From: Lepus europaeus
Lineage: Eukaryota; Chordata; Mammalia; Lagomorpha; Leporidae
Direction of reading: 5' to 3'
NCBI RefSeq assembly: GCF_033115175.1
Contig: NC_084830.1
Coordinates: 41,857,409 to 41,921,408, forward strand
Length of the DNA: 64,000 nucleotides
Shown here: one piece after another, positions 35,263 through 46,955 of the stretch
Position numbering within the stretch: the stretch's first letter is position 1
Layout: every line of letters starts with the position of its first letter
Made by a program: the position numbers and the translations under genes
The notes under the pieces: generated by a model
What the model was told of the DNA's origin: nothing
The model's database searches: none
Seen by the model: only the letters and a program-made list of their open reading frames with translations

Positions 35263-35332
35263 AAAAGTAATACATTTTGACATACATTTCATTATATTTA
35301 GAAATTTGGAGAACATAATAAAGTTGAATTTT

Positions 35333-35780
35333 ATATTTTTTTTATTTATTTATTTTTAAGAGCATTTAGTGGCTCTCATGTAACTGAAAAGGCCCAAATC
35401 AGGCATCGCCTACCATTCGAGCTCAAATGATATCACAGTGACACCATTTTTTTTTTTTTTTTTTAAGATTTATTTATTTGCAAGTCAGACTTACACAGAG
35501 AGGGGAGAGGCAGAGAGAAAGAGAGAGAGTCTTCCATCAGTTGGTTCACTCCCCAAATGGCCACAACGGCCAGAGCTGTGCCGATGCGAAGCCAAGAGCA
35601 TCTTCTGGGACTCCCACAAGGGTGCAGGGGCCCAAGGACTTGGGCCATCTTCTGCTGCTTTCCCAGGCCACAGCAGAGAGCTGGACTGGAAGTGGAGCAG
35701 CCGGGTCTAGAACTGGTGCCCATATGGGATGCCACACTTCAGGCCAGGGCATTAACCCGTTGTGCCACAGCACCGTCCCC
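35333..35780 (-). mobile_element. CSINE plus ~115 nt of apparently 3'-transduced sequence
   Basis: The CSINE body occupies 35462-35780 with a poly(A) (here T-run) at 35449-35464. The 14-bp duplication 'taaagttgaatttt' is not at the tail. It lies at 35319-35332 and 35781-35794, so the inserted unit includes the extra block 35334-35448. That block ends in a second A-rich tail on the minus strand (T-rich at 35334-35357). This is the layout of a transcript that read past the SINE's own tail. Confidence 0.8.
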
Positions 35781-35807
35781 TAAAGTTGAATTTTTTAAAA
35801 TTTACCA

Positions 35808-36086
35808 GGTGGTGGACATGGTGGTACAGCACTTGTGACAGATATCAGCATCGCATCAGAGTGCTAGTTTGTGTTCTGTTGTGTCCGCATCTGATCCAGC
35901 TTCCTGTTAATGTGCCTGGAAAGGCAATGGATGATGGCTCAAGGACTTAGGCCCCTGCCACCCATTTAGGAAACCCAGATGAGGTTCCTGGTTGCTGACT
36001 TTGAGTCAGCCCCAGCCCCTGGCTGTTGGTCTGTTTGAGTAATGAACCAGAAGATGGAAGATTTCTGCCTTTCTAAGTAAGTAAAT
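35808..36086 (+). mobile_element. CSINE, old, tail interrupted
   Basis: The head 'aggtggtggacatggtggta' and the body 'cctggaaaggcaatggatgat' identify it. Its tail resumes at 36372 after an opposite-strand CSINE. Confidence 0.85.
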
Positions 36087-36371
36087 TTTTTTTTTAAATT
36101 TATTTTGAGAGGTAGAGAGGTCTTCTGTCCGCTGCTTCGCTCCCCAGATGGCTGCAACGGCTGGAGCTGCGCTGATCCAGAACCAGGAGCTTCTTCCAGT
36201 CTCCCACATGGGTGCAGGAGCCCAAGGACTTCAGCCATCTTCTACTGCTTTCCCAGGACATAGCAGAGAGCTGAATTGGAAGTGGAGCAGCCAGGACTAG
36301 AACTGGTGCCCATATGGGATGCTGGTGCCCCAGGCAGAGGATTAACCTGCACCACAGCGCCAGCCCCAAAA
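36087..36371 (-). mobile_element. CSINE inserted in another CSINE's A-rich tail
   Basis: The duplication 'taagtaaat' lies at 36078-36086 and 36372-36380. The head is 'accacagcgccagcccc'. Confidence 0.9.
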
Positions 36372-36380
36372 TAAGTAAAT

Positions 36381-37435
36381 AGATTTTTTTAAAAATAGAA
36401 ACATTTGGTGAATAGTCTCTCACACACATACTTGCACATGTGGGCACAGAGCACATAGATAAATTAGTGCATACTGAATTTTGCAGTCCTTCCTTTCATG
36501 TTATGTCTTTGTACTATATAATTTAACATAACAAGTGGGGTTGTAAGCCTTGCATAAGTGGGATTTTTGTGACTGCATACTAACCCACTGAGTAGGTTTG
36601 CTAGTAAGAAGCTTTTTTAAACCATTTCCTTGTTGGACATCTTAAGCTTTCTCTAATTTTTGCTTAAGGCATTATTTCTATGTTTTGAATTACATATCAT
36701 AAAATTTTAAAGCTCTTGTGCAAGCAGGTGATCAGATTCTGAAGTGTATAATATTTTGTTAAAACAGAATGAAAAAGAACCAGAGTTGCAGACTAGAGAG
36801 AACACGGGCAGGTTTGCTCAGTACCTTTGTTTGAATACTTTGTCTTGAATTTGGTAGTTTAAGTATGATGAGTTTTCTTCATTTCTAGCAGGAGTCAAGC
36901 ACTTTAATTATATATGTTAGCCAGATACAATTCCTGTCCGTGAATTATCCACTGCCCATGTATTTGCTAGGATCTTCTAACTCAATCTGCTGTCTACAGT
37001 AAACTAGGGAGAACTGCAAGTTGCCAGGGAACATCAGGCAACTAAGGTTGTGAAACCCATAAATTATTTTACACGGAGTATAAAATTATAGGCTCTGTAT
37101 ACGCTGCTTGCTGGAACTCTTAACTGCCAGGGAAATAAAGTATAAAACCACAGCTTATGTTTTGGGCATACTTTTTTATCCAAGTCTAATGAGATTTTTG
37201 ATTTATTGGTGCCTGCCTGCTGTGAAGATAGAGGGAAAGTAAATTTTATGACATTAAGTCAGTTTAGCAAGTTATAGTAACAAAATAGCCTTGTCTTTAT
37301 TTCAGGTATTATCTCAGATTTCCATTTTGTTAGGTTCTACTAGTGCATATTTACACATACGGATTTTCTTGGTAACAAAAGAGGTTGATTTATAAGTCTT
37401 GCTAAGGATATTTCTGATAGGAATAGAGCTCTTTA
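36381..37435. other. Unassigned AT-rich DNA
   Basis: About 1 kb with no gene or clear repeat. Confidence 0.4.
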
Positions 37436-37439
37436 CCTA

Positions 37440-37690
37440 AAAAGAAGTGTGTAAAACCTGGGAATTTAAAGCTGGAGTCAGATGACCTAGGAAACACCTA
37501 AGTTCAAATTGGGCTCTTCTTTTTCCTAGCTAAGCTTGGACAGGTTACCTCATCTTTCTCAGCTACAGTGCCTTGAGTCAGCTTTTATAAGATACAGACA
37601 CTAATAGCTACCTCAAAGCATTGTTACAAGTTAATAAAAGATAAGGACAAGCGCCTGTGCAGTCACTGGTGCTCAGTAACTGTTAGCTCT
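37440..37690 (+). repeat. MIR element
   Basis: Nearly complete: 'gctggagtcagatgacctag', 'cttggacaggttacctcatc', 'tagctacctcaaagcattgt' and 'gtgctcagtaactgttagct' are in MIR order. Confidence 0.85.
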
Positions 37691-38059
37691 CTCTTCCCCT
37701 TGCCTTTGTCCCTCATCCTATGGAACGTGGAACATTCTCTGACTTCCCACATGGTCTTCTCCTTTGTGCCTGTTTCTGCGGGTATATCTGATGAGGAATG
37801 AAATGTTTCTTCGCTACCCAACCCCAGTCTCTTCTTGTGGAAATGCTGCCCATTCAAAGTGCTCAGCACTTTAAATAAACTAAATGAATGCACATACATA
37901 TGAAACAAGACTGCAAACTAAAAAAAAAAAAAAAGTGTCAGAAGGCTGCATTTTAGAAGGGCAGAGTTCCTGAAAAGTGGAAAAGTGCGCCTTTATTTTT
38001 GGCAAAGCAGGAATATCAAGGAATGAGAGTTGGCTAGTGTAAGGAAAAGAGGACAGATT

Positions 38060-38525
38060 GGTGCCTCCTCAAGGCAGGACACCAAAATGTTAGGAAAAGA
38101 GGCACAGAGCAGTGAGGAGACAGAATACGAACTTGCAGCCAGGCTCAATTTATTCAGAGAAAATAAATCCACAGAGGTCTACCAGCTGCCATCATGCTCG
38201 CAGAGCGAACAGGTGGCAGAGGCCTCGACCCTCGCAGGCTGGGCCTTTTTATATCTTAGGTGGGCTGGGGTGGGAGGTGGGGCAGTAGGCAGAGATGAGC
38301 TTCTCCATACTGGTCTTAAGTTTTGTCCCACTGACTTCTAAACCTGGGGAGGAATGCAGGGGGTGAGATTGAACTGGTCTCTTGAAAAAAGGCAGGGCTA
38401 ACAAAAAACCTAAAATGGCGGGAGCTTTTGTCCTTGTTCCATCAGCTAGGTGTTGCCTTAGCAACTTAAAGAGAATGTGGTTTTTGTGGAGTTTGTACTT
38501 GGCCTTGATTAATTACAACACAGAA
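38060..38525 (-). mobile_element. Possible solo LTR, antisense
   Basis: On the minus strand a TATA-like 'gatataaaaagg' (about 38245-38256) is followed ~100 bp later by 'aataaattg' (38147-38155), the usual order inside a retroviral-type LTR. The left boundary may be 'tgttagg' near 38085. I did not find a target-site duplication and cannot name a family. No retroviral gene is present. Confidence 0.4.
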
Positions 38526-39104
38526 GGATATAAGAATTTGACAGTAAGTCTGAACTGTTGTCAATCTAGGAAAGTGATAAAAGACGAGGAACCTAATTAG
38601 AAGACTAGAGACAATTGATTTATGTCTTGATTTTTTTAAAAAGCACAGAAAATATTGAAAGTGCAGAATTATAAATTTGCTCTTGGTTTCTGCTTATTTA
38701 CATTTATCTTTATACTGTGAACCTCCTCTTTGCTTAATTAGGTCTTGGACTAGTTTCATGTGTAGTTTTATTTCCATTCTTTCCCCTCAGTGACATTTTT
38801 TCCCTTTGCAACCACAAAGTTTCTCCTGGAGCACAATTCCAGACACATTCTCCTCCTCTGAAGCCCAGGGTGCTCTCTGGCCTCCCAGATAAGCACACAC
38901 ACGCCTGGACTACAGATAAGTCCTCTTTGGTCTGGCTCCAGTGTGTGCTGCCAGCCAGCCCCTCTGCTGTCATACCTCTGTCAAGCTGAAGTAGCTCTCA
39001 CGCCGTCCCTTTTACTCCCCACGTGGTCTTTCTCTTGGCTAAGGTGCCCTCCTCCTCTGCCATTTCCTTGTCCTCCCTCCAAGGTTGTCCATTCTAATGG
39101 GATC

Positions 39105-39425
39105 ATTGTAAGGCTGCCACAAAACACACCAAACACCAGAGCAAGGGAAAGGGTTTATTGGTGGAGGAAACCCAACAGACCGGAGGGAAGAAGGAAAAAG
39201 CCTGAGAGAGACACACATGTTCAGGAACAGGTCCTGTTAAACCTTTGCCAGGGAGCGGGCAGGGAAGTAGGAGCAGCGAATCCCATTAGGGTAGGGGTGG
39301 AGCTGGCACCTGTGGTTGGGCCATGTGGTCACCTGGCTTCCAGCAATGGCGGCGGGGGCCACAGCCTAGGATGGTATCTGGGGGATAGATTGCGCCACAG
39401 ATAAGACTGCACCATTTTACTAAGA
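39105..39425. repeat. Unassigned repeat-like block, possible second LTR fragment
   Basis: It begins 'tgccacaaaacacaccaaac', has 'gggtttattgg' (a reverse AATAAA) near 39157, and contains a GC-rich 'atggcggcgggggccac' section. The layout is LTR-like but weak. Confidence 0.3.
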
Positions 39426-39522
39426 ATCATGCTTTCTAACCTTAGCCACTAGGAGTAATCTTTTTATCATTTTGTATACTTTTCTTTATGATCTTTGGGA
39501 TCTTATTTTCGTGTCTGCTTGA

Positions 39523-39804
39523 CTTTTTTTTTGTTTAAGATTGATTTATTTGAAAGGCAGAGTGACAGATCTTACATCCTCTAGTTCACTTTCCAAATGG
39601 CCTCAGTGATCAGGACTGGACGAGACCAGAGTCACAAGTCTGGAACTCCATCTGGGTCTTTGATGTGGCCCAAGTACTTGGCTTATCTTCACTGCTTGCC
39701 TAGCGCATTAGTGGGATTGGAAGTGGAACTCCAATTAGAGCTGCCAGACTCTAACCTGCACCCCAGTATGGGATGCAAGTTTAACCTGCTACCAACACCA
39801 GCCC
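39523..39804 (-). mobile_element. CSINE, older
   Basis: 'ttgatttatttgaaaggcag' is at the tail side and 'gctaccaacaccagccc' at the head. The AG-rich tract is deleted. Confidence 0.88.
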
Positions 39805-39926
39805 AGTACTTTGTAGTTTATGACTGTGCGTGTAGCTATTTATTATCTTTAAATATATAATTTTTCCCTGAATTGCAGCAAACCATTGTCATTGCTTTTA
39901 TGCATTACTTTTTAGAGAATACTTTT

Positions 39927-40230
39927 GGGAGCACTGGCGTTGTGGCATAGTGGAATAAGCCAGAGCCAGAGTCATCCCATATGGCCATCAATTCTAGTCC
40001 CAGCTGAGCTACTTCCTATCCACGTCCCTGCTAATGTGCCTGGGAAGGCAGAGGAGGATGGCCCAAGTGCTTGGGTCCCTGTACCCATATGGGAGACCTG
40101 GAAAAGCTCCTGGCTCCTGACTTTGGCCTGGCACAGCCCTGGCTGTTATGTCCATTTGGGGAGTGACCAGCAGACAGATCTGTCTCTGTCTTCCCTCTCT
40201 GTAACTCTGCCTTTCAAATAAATATTTTTA
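39927..40230 (+). mobile_element. CSINE, older
   Basis: The head is 'gggagcactggcgttgtggc' and the tail 'tttcaaataaatatttttaa'. Confidence 0.9.
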
Positions 40231-40418
40231 AATTAATTTTAATTATATCTTTAGGTTACTAACACCTTAAGAGGAGTGTTCATTATATTTTAGGCAGTGC
40301 TATGCATGTAGAAGAGCTTACAAAGTTTTTCTTTTTAGAGTTGCATATTATAATAGACTTGAAATCAAGGAACAGCTCAATAATCTAATTTTAGCAAGTC
40401 AGTAATACATGGCAGTCT

Positions 40419-40725
40419 TTTTAAAAATATATATATTATTTATTTGAAAGGCAAAGTTACAGAGAGAAGAGAAGAAACAGAGATCTTCCACCCGCTGGTT
40501 CACTCTCTGGCTACAATGGCCAGAGCTGGGCCAAACCAAAGCTAGGGAGCCAGGAGCTTTTTCCAGGTCTCCCATGTGGGTGTTTGGGCCATCTGCTGCT
40601 GCTTTCCAAGGTTATTAGTACGGAGCTACATTAGAAGTGGAGCAGCCAGACTTGAACTGGAGTGCATAGGGGATGCCAGTATTGCAGTCAAACAGCTTAA
40701 CCCACTATGTCACAGCACCGGCTCC
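40419..40725 (-). mobile_element. CSINE
   Basis: The tail side is 'ttaaaaatatatatattatt', and 'gtcacagcaccggctccc' is the head. Confidence 0.9.
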
Positions 40726-41722
40726 CATATGGTAATCTTGATAGTAAGGTGGTGTACAGGCATATAATATATGTGAATGAACCAAGCTTATGTTGAACTT
40801 CTGTACTAGTAGATGTGTGTCAACCTGGTTGAATTCTGTATAGCTCTGTCCTGCCCACTTAGCATGCAGGAGTGAGCAAGTGAGCTCAGTTTACAAATGA
40901 CACAAAGTATGGAGGAAAAGCTCATAGCGAATTACAGTTGAGAAAGATTTCAGTCTGAAACACTGAAATAAAACCGACAAAAAGCGGTTTGGAATAAACA
41001 TAAATCCATGTAGGATTTATAAAAATCGCATTACGTGAGTCCAAAATATGAACAGCAATCTGCACATTTTTTCATGTAAGAGCCAGTGTGTTAGTTTATC
41101 ACGGGCTTATAGTGAGTCAAGCATGGTTTCCCTGCCCTAGAAGATGGAAATGCACCCTTAGTTTAGGAGAACACACATCTTAGTCTTACACAGTCATCTT
41201 CATTTGTTTCCAGCCACCTCTGTACAGTTGATGCTGATGCTGCGTGCCTGTGTTTTGAAGTGGAATATTGCTTAGATCCACAGAAAAGGGAGGAGAGGTC
41301 TAAGACAGTGAGGAGGCTATAAACCCTGTTTCCAAGGGAGATGCTTGGAAAGGTGCTGTGTTTTTTGTTCCAGGGGACAGATCCAAAAGTCATGTGGAGA
41401 TTACTTCACTGTAAGAAAATTCATTACAGTTCCTAAATCTACCCGGTATCAGAGTGTTTTGCCTTTGGAATGAGCATCCCTTCCCTAAAGTGCTTAACAA
41501 AGAAGTCACCTGATCATGTCTAGGACAATGCAGCATGATTTTCCTAGCATTTATTGGGAGTCTCAGATTCATTCTCAATCAGCAGTCCTCTAACATCAGG
41601 AAATTGACAGTGCTGGGAACCCATCGATAGTTGCCCGCTTTGAGCAAGTTTTGTCAGGAGGGAATAACCCTGATACTGTTTTAACATACAAACTGATCTT
41701 TATTTGTCCATATTTTTCCCAA
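40726..41722. other. Unassigned intergenic DNA
   Basis: About 1 kb with no gene or recognisable repeat. Confidence 0.4.
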
Positions 41723-41732
41723 ATGCTTAAAA

Positions 41733-42010
41733 AAATTTTTTTTTAATCTACTTGAAAGGCACAGGGAGAGATCTCCCATTTGCTGCTTCCCAATTGCCCC
41801 CAACAGCCATGGCTGGGCAAGGCCAAATCTAGGATCCCAGAGCTCAGTCTGGGTCTCCCACACGGAAGGCAGGAACCCAACAACTCAAACCATTGCCTGC
41901 TGCCTCCAGGCTGTGCATGAGGAGGAAGCTGGAATCCATAGTGGAACGAGGACTGTACCCCAGGAACTAAGGGGGATGTGACACCTCGACGGCTGCACCA
42001 GGTGCCCACC
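41733..42010 (-). mobile_element. CSINE, older, 10-bp TSD
   Basis: The duplication 'atgcttaaaa' is perfect at 41723-41732 and 42011-42020. The body is diverged and the head reads 'ctgcaccaggtgcccacc'. Confidence 0.92.
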
Positions 42011-42151
42011 ATGCTTAAAATTGTTGGATGCGGAGAGTTGTTTCAGAATAGGAGTCAAGTTACCTTTTTCACACTCAGATCTGACATCTATTTGTGGTTA
42101 TAACGTACTAGTGTTACATGCTTTAAAAAGGCTCTTAGATGTTGAACTTGA

Positions 42152-42414
42152 CTTCATAGCTGCTCCACGTCTGGTCCCGCTTCCTGCTGATGCAGCTAGG
42201 AAGCAGCAGTAGATGGCTCAAGTACTTGCGTCCCTGCCACCCCTGAGGGAGGCTTGTGTGGAGTCACTGGCTCCTGTCTTTGGCCCAGCCCAGCTCCACT
42301 GTGTGGTCAGGGCCGTTTAGGCAGGGAACTAGTGGGTGGAAGTTGTTCCCTCCCTCCGTGTGTGTGTGTGTGTGTGCACATGCATGTGAGCAAGACTGCC
42401 TTTCAAATAGATAA
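42152..42414 (+). mobile_element. CSINE, 5'-truncated, (TG)n in place of (TC)n
   Basis: It starts inside the body at 'tagctgctccacgtctggtc'. At 42357-42378 the usual pyrimidine tract is a (TG)n microsatellite. Confidence 0.85.
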
Positions 42415-42693
42415 TTTAGATTGATTGATTTGAAAGTCAAGCAGAGAGAGAGATCTTCCATCTGCTGGTTCACTCCACAGATGGCTGATCCGAAGCCAGG
42501 AGCTTGGAGCTTCTTCCAGGTTTCCCTTGTTGGTGCAGGGACCCAAGGACTTGGGCCATCATCCACTACTTTCCCAGGCACATTAACAGGGAGCTGGATC
42601 GGAAGTGGAGCAACCGAGACTTGAACCGGTACCCATATGGGATGCCAACACTGCAGGTGGCAGCTTTACCCACTATACCACAGCACTGGCCTC
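42415..42693 (-). mobile_element. CSINE inserted in the preceding CSINE's tail
   Basis: The duplication 'caaatagataa' is perfect at 42404-42414 and 42694-42704, which is part of the host SINE tail. Confidence 0.93.
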
Positions 42694-42704
42694 CAAATAG
42701 ATAA

Positions 42705-44270
42705 ATTTTTAAAATGCTTTTTATCACTTAAATAGTATTGTGATAACACAAATACTTCTGATCAGGACTGTTCATGTCAGTGAGTCTACACAATAAAAAA
42801 GTTCTATCACTGTTAAAAAATTCTTGACTATACGCTGCCCATGTAAATATTCATAAATTCTATGTGTGCATTTCAGTTATAATTACAAAGCATTCACAGG
42901 ATGAGATAAAAAATGTTCTAATAATTTTCCATATCCCAGTGGATCATCTTTATCATCTGAACACACACACAAAGACACACATCACTTTGGAAACTAGTGC
43001 CCTTTGTCGTAGAACTTGGGACCTTAGGTTCCTATTTGTCTTTAAGCTAAAGGATTTTTAGCAGCTTAGGGATGTACCAATCTATATAAATCAGTGAAAG
43101 CAGATGCTTTATATGAAATAATTCTGCAAAGCATGTACAAAGTAAGGCATAATCCTTTGAACCAAGTCCACTGATATGGGATGCGCGGCAACATTTTTTT
43201 TTTGAACATTCAACACATGTCATCTGAAACATGAAACTGGGACGGATAAGTCAGGAATGAGGAGAAATTTACATAAATATTTTTTAAGGCAGTATGTAGT
43301 AAAGAACAAAAGAGCTAAGATTAAAATCTTGGAAAACTTTGACTTGTAGGATCTGGAAGTTAACAGAGCAGTCAGAAGCGGTAGGCAGAGTAACGAGGTA
43401 GTGAGTGGAGCATGGGTTGTGGTTGAGGTACGCTGCCATCCGTTCATGTGTGCTGCTGTGTGACTGTGTGCATTACATACGTTCTGCATAGCGGTGCTTG
43501 GCTATCCCGGATGCTTCCCTGAGGTCGAGGGAGTATGGTTTCGGGAAGACAGGAGTAGACACTGCGCGGCAAGGAGGGAGCAGAGGTAGACCTGTGACTT
43601 GAGAAGCAAGTCCCGTGGTGTCACGTAGCAAACGTCCATCCATAGGTGATCGAGTGTCCCCAGAGGCCGAAAGCGCTGACAGTAACCACACCTGTCTGTG
43701 GTCTGACAGAAGTGCTCACTCCAGGTGTACTGTGATGGTGTTCATTGTTTAGGCAGTCAGCTTAGTTTATACTTAGAATGTTGCTGTAAGAGATGTTTAG
43801 GAATGAGTAGGTCATTTAAATATAACATCTTAACCTGTGCTCTTCAGTGTTCTAAGACAAATTCAAAATTTGTAAAATTTAAGCTATAAATTATTGACAA
43901 TAAAAATTGTGTGTGTATATAAAAATGCACTGGACTTTGTTGTTAGCAGGAAAATAGAGCTTACCTTGACTTGCTCATTTACCATTGGTTGAAAGAAATA
44001 CTAACCTTGTGATATCCTTGCCAGCCAACAATTTAAACTCTCAGATCCATTTTGATTTTTAGTTTTCAGTCAACATATGTAATAATGACTATTTTCTTTC
44101 ATTTTAAGAAGTATGTATAAAGGGACCAAAGTTTGTAGACTCTTCTGTAGGTCAGAGTGGATCAGGGTTGCCCCGGAAGAGCACATCCCTGAGCGGCAGT
44201 TCAGCGTGCTTTCTTGGGAGGGAGGAAGAGCTGGAGTGACAGCTGGAGATCAGGAGTCGCGTGCACCCTG
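42705..44270. other. Unassigned intergenic DNA
   Basis: About 1.6 kb without a recognisable gene. The 43260-43440 section has the feel of an old mammalian repeat but is too diverged to name. Confidence 0.4.
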
Positions 44271-44359
44271 GAGAAGCTCACCTGAGTGTCAGGCAGCATG
44301 ACACCGCGTGGTCACTGAGTAGAGGAAACAGCCAAGCGTAGCCCAGCAACTTAGGGTCA

Positions 44360-44500
44360 GGTCCATCGCCGCCGTTCTGAGTGACCTGGGACAATAAACT
44401 CACTTGACGTGCTGATCTCAGCATCCTCATCTCCAGACTGAGGGTAACACCTGCTTCACTGAGCTCTCTGCGCGTGTAACTCCACAGCATGTGGTAGAAA
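44360..44500 (+). repeat. MIR element, diverged
   Basis: 'ctgagtgacctgggacaata', 'cagcatcctcatctccagac' and 'tgagggtaacacctgcttca' follow MIR order. Confidence 0.6.
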
Positions 44501-44693
44501 TGAAAAAAAAAGAAAAGCTCCTGTGAGCCTTGTGAAACACCCTGGAAAAGGTGGTTGTGGAGGCACATTGACAGAGCACAGTGTCAAGTTTGCATAGGTG
44601 TAGTTGTTCAAAATGGTTGCACTTTTTCATATTTTCTGTAAACAGTGGTAGGAAATGCTTTTCTTAGCTCTTAAATACTCTGCAGGGGTTTTA

Positions 44694-44962
44694 TTATTAA
44701 GATTTATTTATTTGAAAGGCAGAGATCTTCCATCCATTTACCATTTACTCCCCAAATGGCCACAACAACTTACGTCTGGGCCAGGGCAAAGCCAGGAGCC
44801 TAGAACTCCACCTCAGTCTCCCGAGCACTTGGGCCGTCTTCTGCTGCCTTCCCAGGTACATCAGTGGGAAGCTGGATGGGAGGCAGAGCAGCCGGGACGG
44901 AAACCATTGCTCTGATATGGGATGCTGGCATCACCAGCAGGCGCTTAACTTGGTGCTGGCCC
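44694..44962 (-). mobile_element. CSINE, older
   Basis: 'taagatttatttatttgaaa' is the tail side and 'cttggtgctggcccc' the head. Confidence 0.88.
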
Positions 44963-45185
44963 CTGCTCTAGACTTTTCTTAAAGGACATTCTTTGCTAGT
45001 ATTTTTAGGGCTAATTGTAGAGTACAAGTCCTTACTAGTCTATAGGATTAAACTAGTTTCCTTGTGGTTTGGTTTGATTGGTTTGTTGACTGATGCATTC
45101 TTTTATTTGGATTTTGATATTCAAAGTCAAAATGCCACCTTTTTCCCCCCCAATATTTACTTCCATTATCTAAAGGAAAAATTCT

Positions 45186-45474
45186 TTAAAAGAATTTTTT
45201 TTTTATAAGGCAGAGGGAAAGAGTGAGATTCCATATGCTACGGCCAAGGCCAGGCCAGGCCAAAACCAGGAGCCTGGAACTCCATTCAGAAACTACATCC
45301 TGGTCTCCGACATGGGTCGCAGGGGCCGAAGTACTTAGGGGCATCATCTGCTGTTTTCCCAGGTACATTAGGGAATTGGATTGGAAGCAGAGTAGCCGGG
45401 GCTCAAACCAGCACTCTGATGTAGGGTGCCAGTACTGCAGGTGGTGGCTTAACCTGCTACACCACAGCTCCAAC
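45186..45474 (-). mobile_element. CSINE, older
   Basis: 'tttttttataaggcagaggg' is the tail side and 'accacagctccaaccc' the head. Confidence 0.86.
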
Positions 45475-46690
45475 CCTAAAATCAGGTTGTAAATGACTCC
45501 TGTTATGAGAGCCTGGCACTTTATAGAAATGCCATAGCCCCTGGCGCGTGCAGAAACAGTGTGAGGAGGGCCTGCTGCTTACCAGCCCCCTTTACACAGA
45601 ATGTTCGCAGGGTTACTAATGTTTTCTTGCTTACTTCTTGAAAGTCTCTAGGCCTACAAGCATAAATCTACCCTTTGTGGTGGTGGTTGTGACTACTCTC
45701 AGATTCCAGGGAGAATATAATTAAGAGAAAAAATCCAAGTTTCAAAGAAAATAATGTATTGAGACAGTAAAGCAGCTTTATCTAGAATAAAGCAAAACTG
45801 CAGTGTCAAGCATATTCCTTTAAAGGTTTGGAATCAGTGCCTAGTTAACCTGTGCAGAACCGGTTTTTAGCTGTCCCAGCCTGTGTGGCCCTGACAGTGA
45901 CCCTGTGGAAATACTTGTACCCAGCCAGGAATGACCACTGGCCTGGCCACACCAAGTGCTGCCCACTGCTTCAGCCCCCCGCCCTGGTCCCCCACCCTGC
46001 CTTGCTCACCAGCAGCTGAAGGGTGGCACCTGGCAGAGCAGGGGCCTGCTGTACCCTGCACCAGTGCTGGCCCAGGCCCTGGTCAGATTAGTCCACGTCC
46101 TGCTTCCTGGATACCGTGGCTTGAGTACACATCGCAGTAGCTGTACAGTATGGCAGCAGTTTACCCCAAAACTCACATTCGGCATTTTTTAAAAAAACAC
46201 TGAACACACACGTGTGCTGTGTGATGTAAGTGTTCATGTGTTAACTGCTGGGAACCCCAAGCCTCAGGGAAAAACATCCCGTGCTTTCTCCGTGTTTATG
46301 TCAGCCTCCCTTTTTCTCTTGCTCACACAAACACATTTTCTTTTATTGCTGCCCAGAAAGAATTTTTTTTTTTTTTTGTCATTGGACCTTAAAGTGTGCT
46401 CCTTGAGTCTGCAGTAACATGTCAGCATAGCACTATCAGTGTTTTTCTCCGCCTGAGCAACCATCTTCATTCTAAGATCATCTTTCTTTTTAGGAGAGGC
46501 AAAATAACATTGTACCCTATGATGTACTTCTGTTGGACTTGTTTTATGGGCTTTGTTTGTCTTACAAAATTGTTGCACTCTTCAAGTTCTGATCATTTGA
46601 GCGGGTTGGGGGAGGGTTGTTTCTCATCACTTGGGTGAAACCCAATAGGGTAAGATTTAGAGCATATCCTCCGTGCATGCCTGTGTTTGC
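45475..46690. other. Unassigned intergenic DNA
   Basis: About 1.2 kb. A GC-rich interval at 45880-46120 has open frames on both strands but no recognisable protein. A T-run lies at 46362-46377. Confidence 0.4.
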
Positions 46691-46694
46691 ACGT

Positions 46695-46855
46695 TAGCCC
46701 CGCCCCTTCCCTGTATGACCTTGGAAGCCAGCCAGCCTGTCCAGACCTCAGCGCCATCAAGTGCAAAGTCAGCACGGAAGTAACAGTTAACACCTCTGTA
46801 ATGTGGTAAATCATTGAGTCCTTAAAGTATTCGATAAATGTTAGCTAAACACACT
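46695..46855 (+). repeat. MIR element
   Basis: 'ctgtatgaccttggaagcca', 'gtccagacctcagcgccatc' and the end 'tattcgataaatgttagcta' fit MIR. Confidence 0.75.
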
Positions 46856-46955
46856 CGGCAGATACGCCGCTTGAACAGTTGATGTCTGAATACTGGAGAG
46901 TGCCTCGTGACCTTGCTCCTTATGAGTTTTAGTAAAATGGAGAGAAATACCTCTT

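Noticed and set aside
35333-35448. The extra block beside the 35.4-kb CSINE as a separate older insertion
   Set aside because: No second duplication fits the SINE alone, and the only perfect duplication encloses both parts; transduction is the simpler reading.
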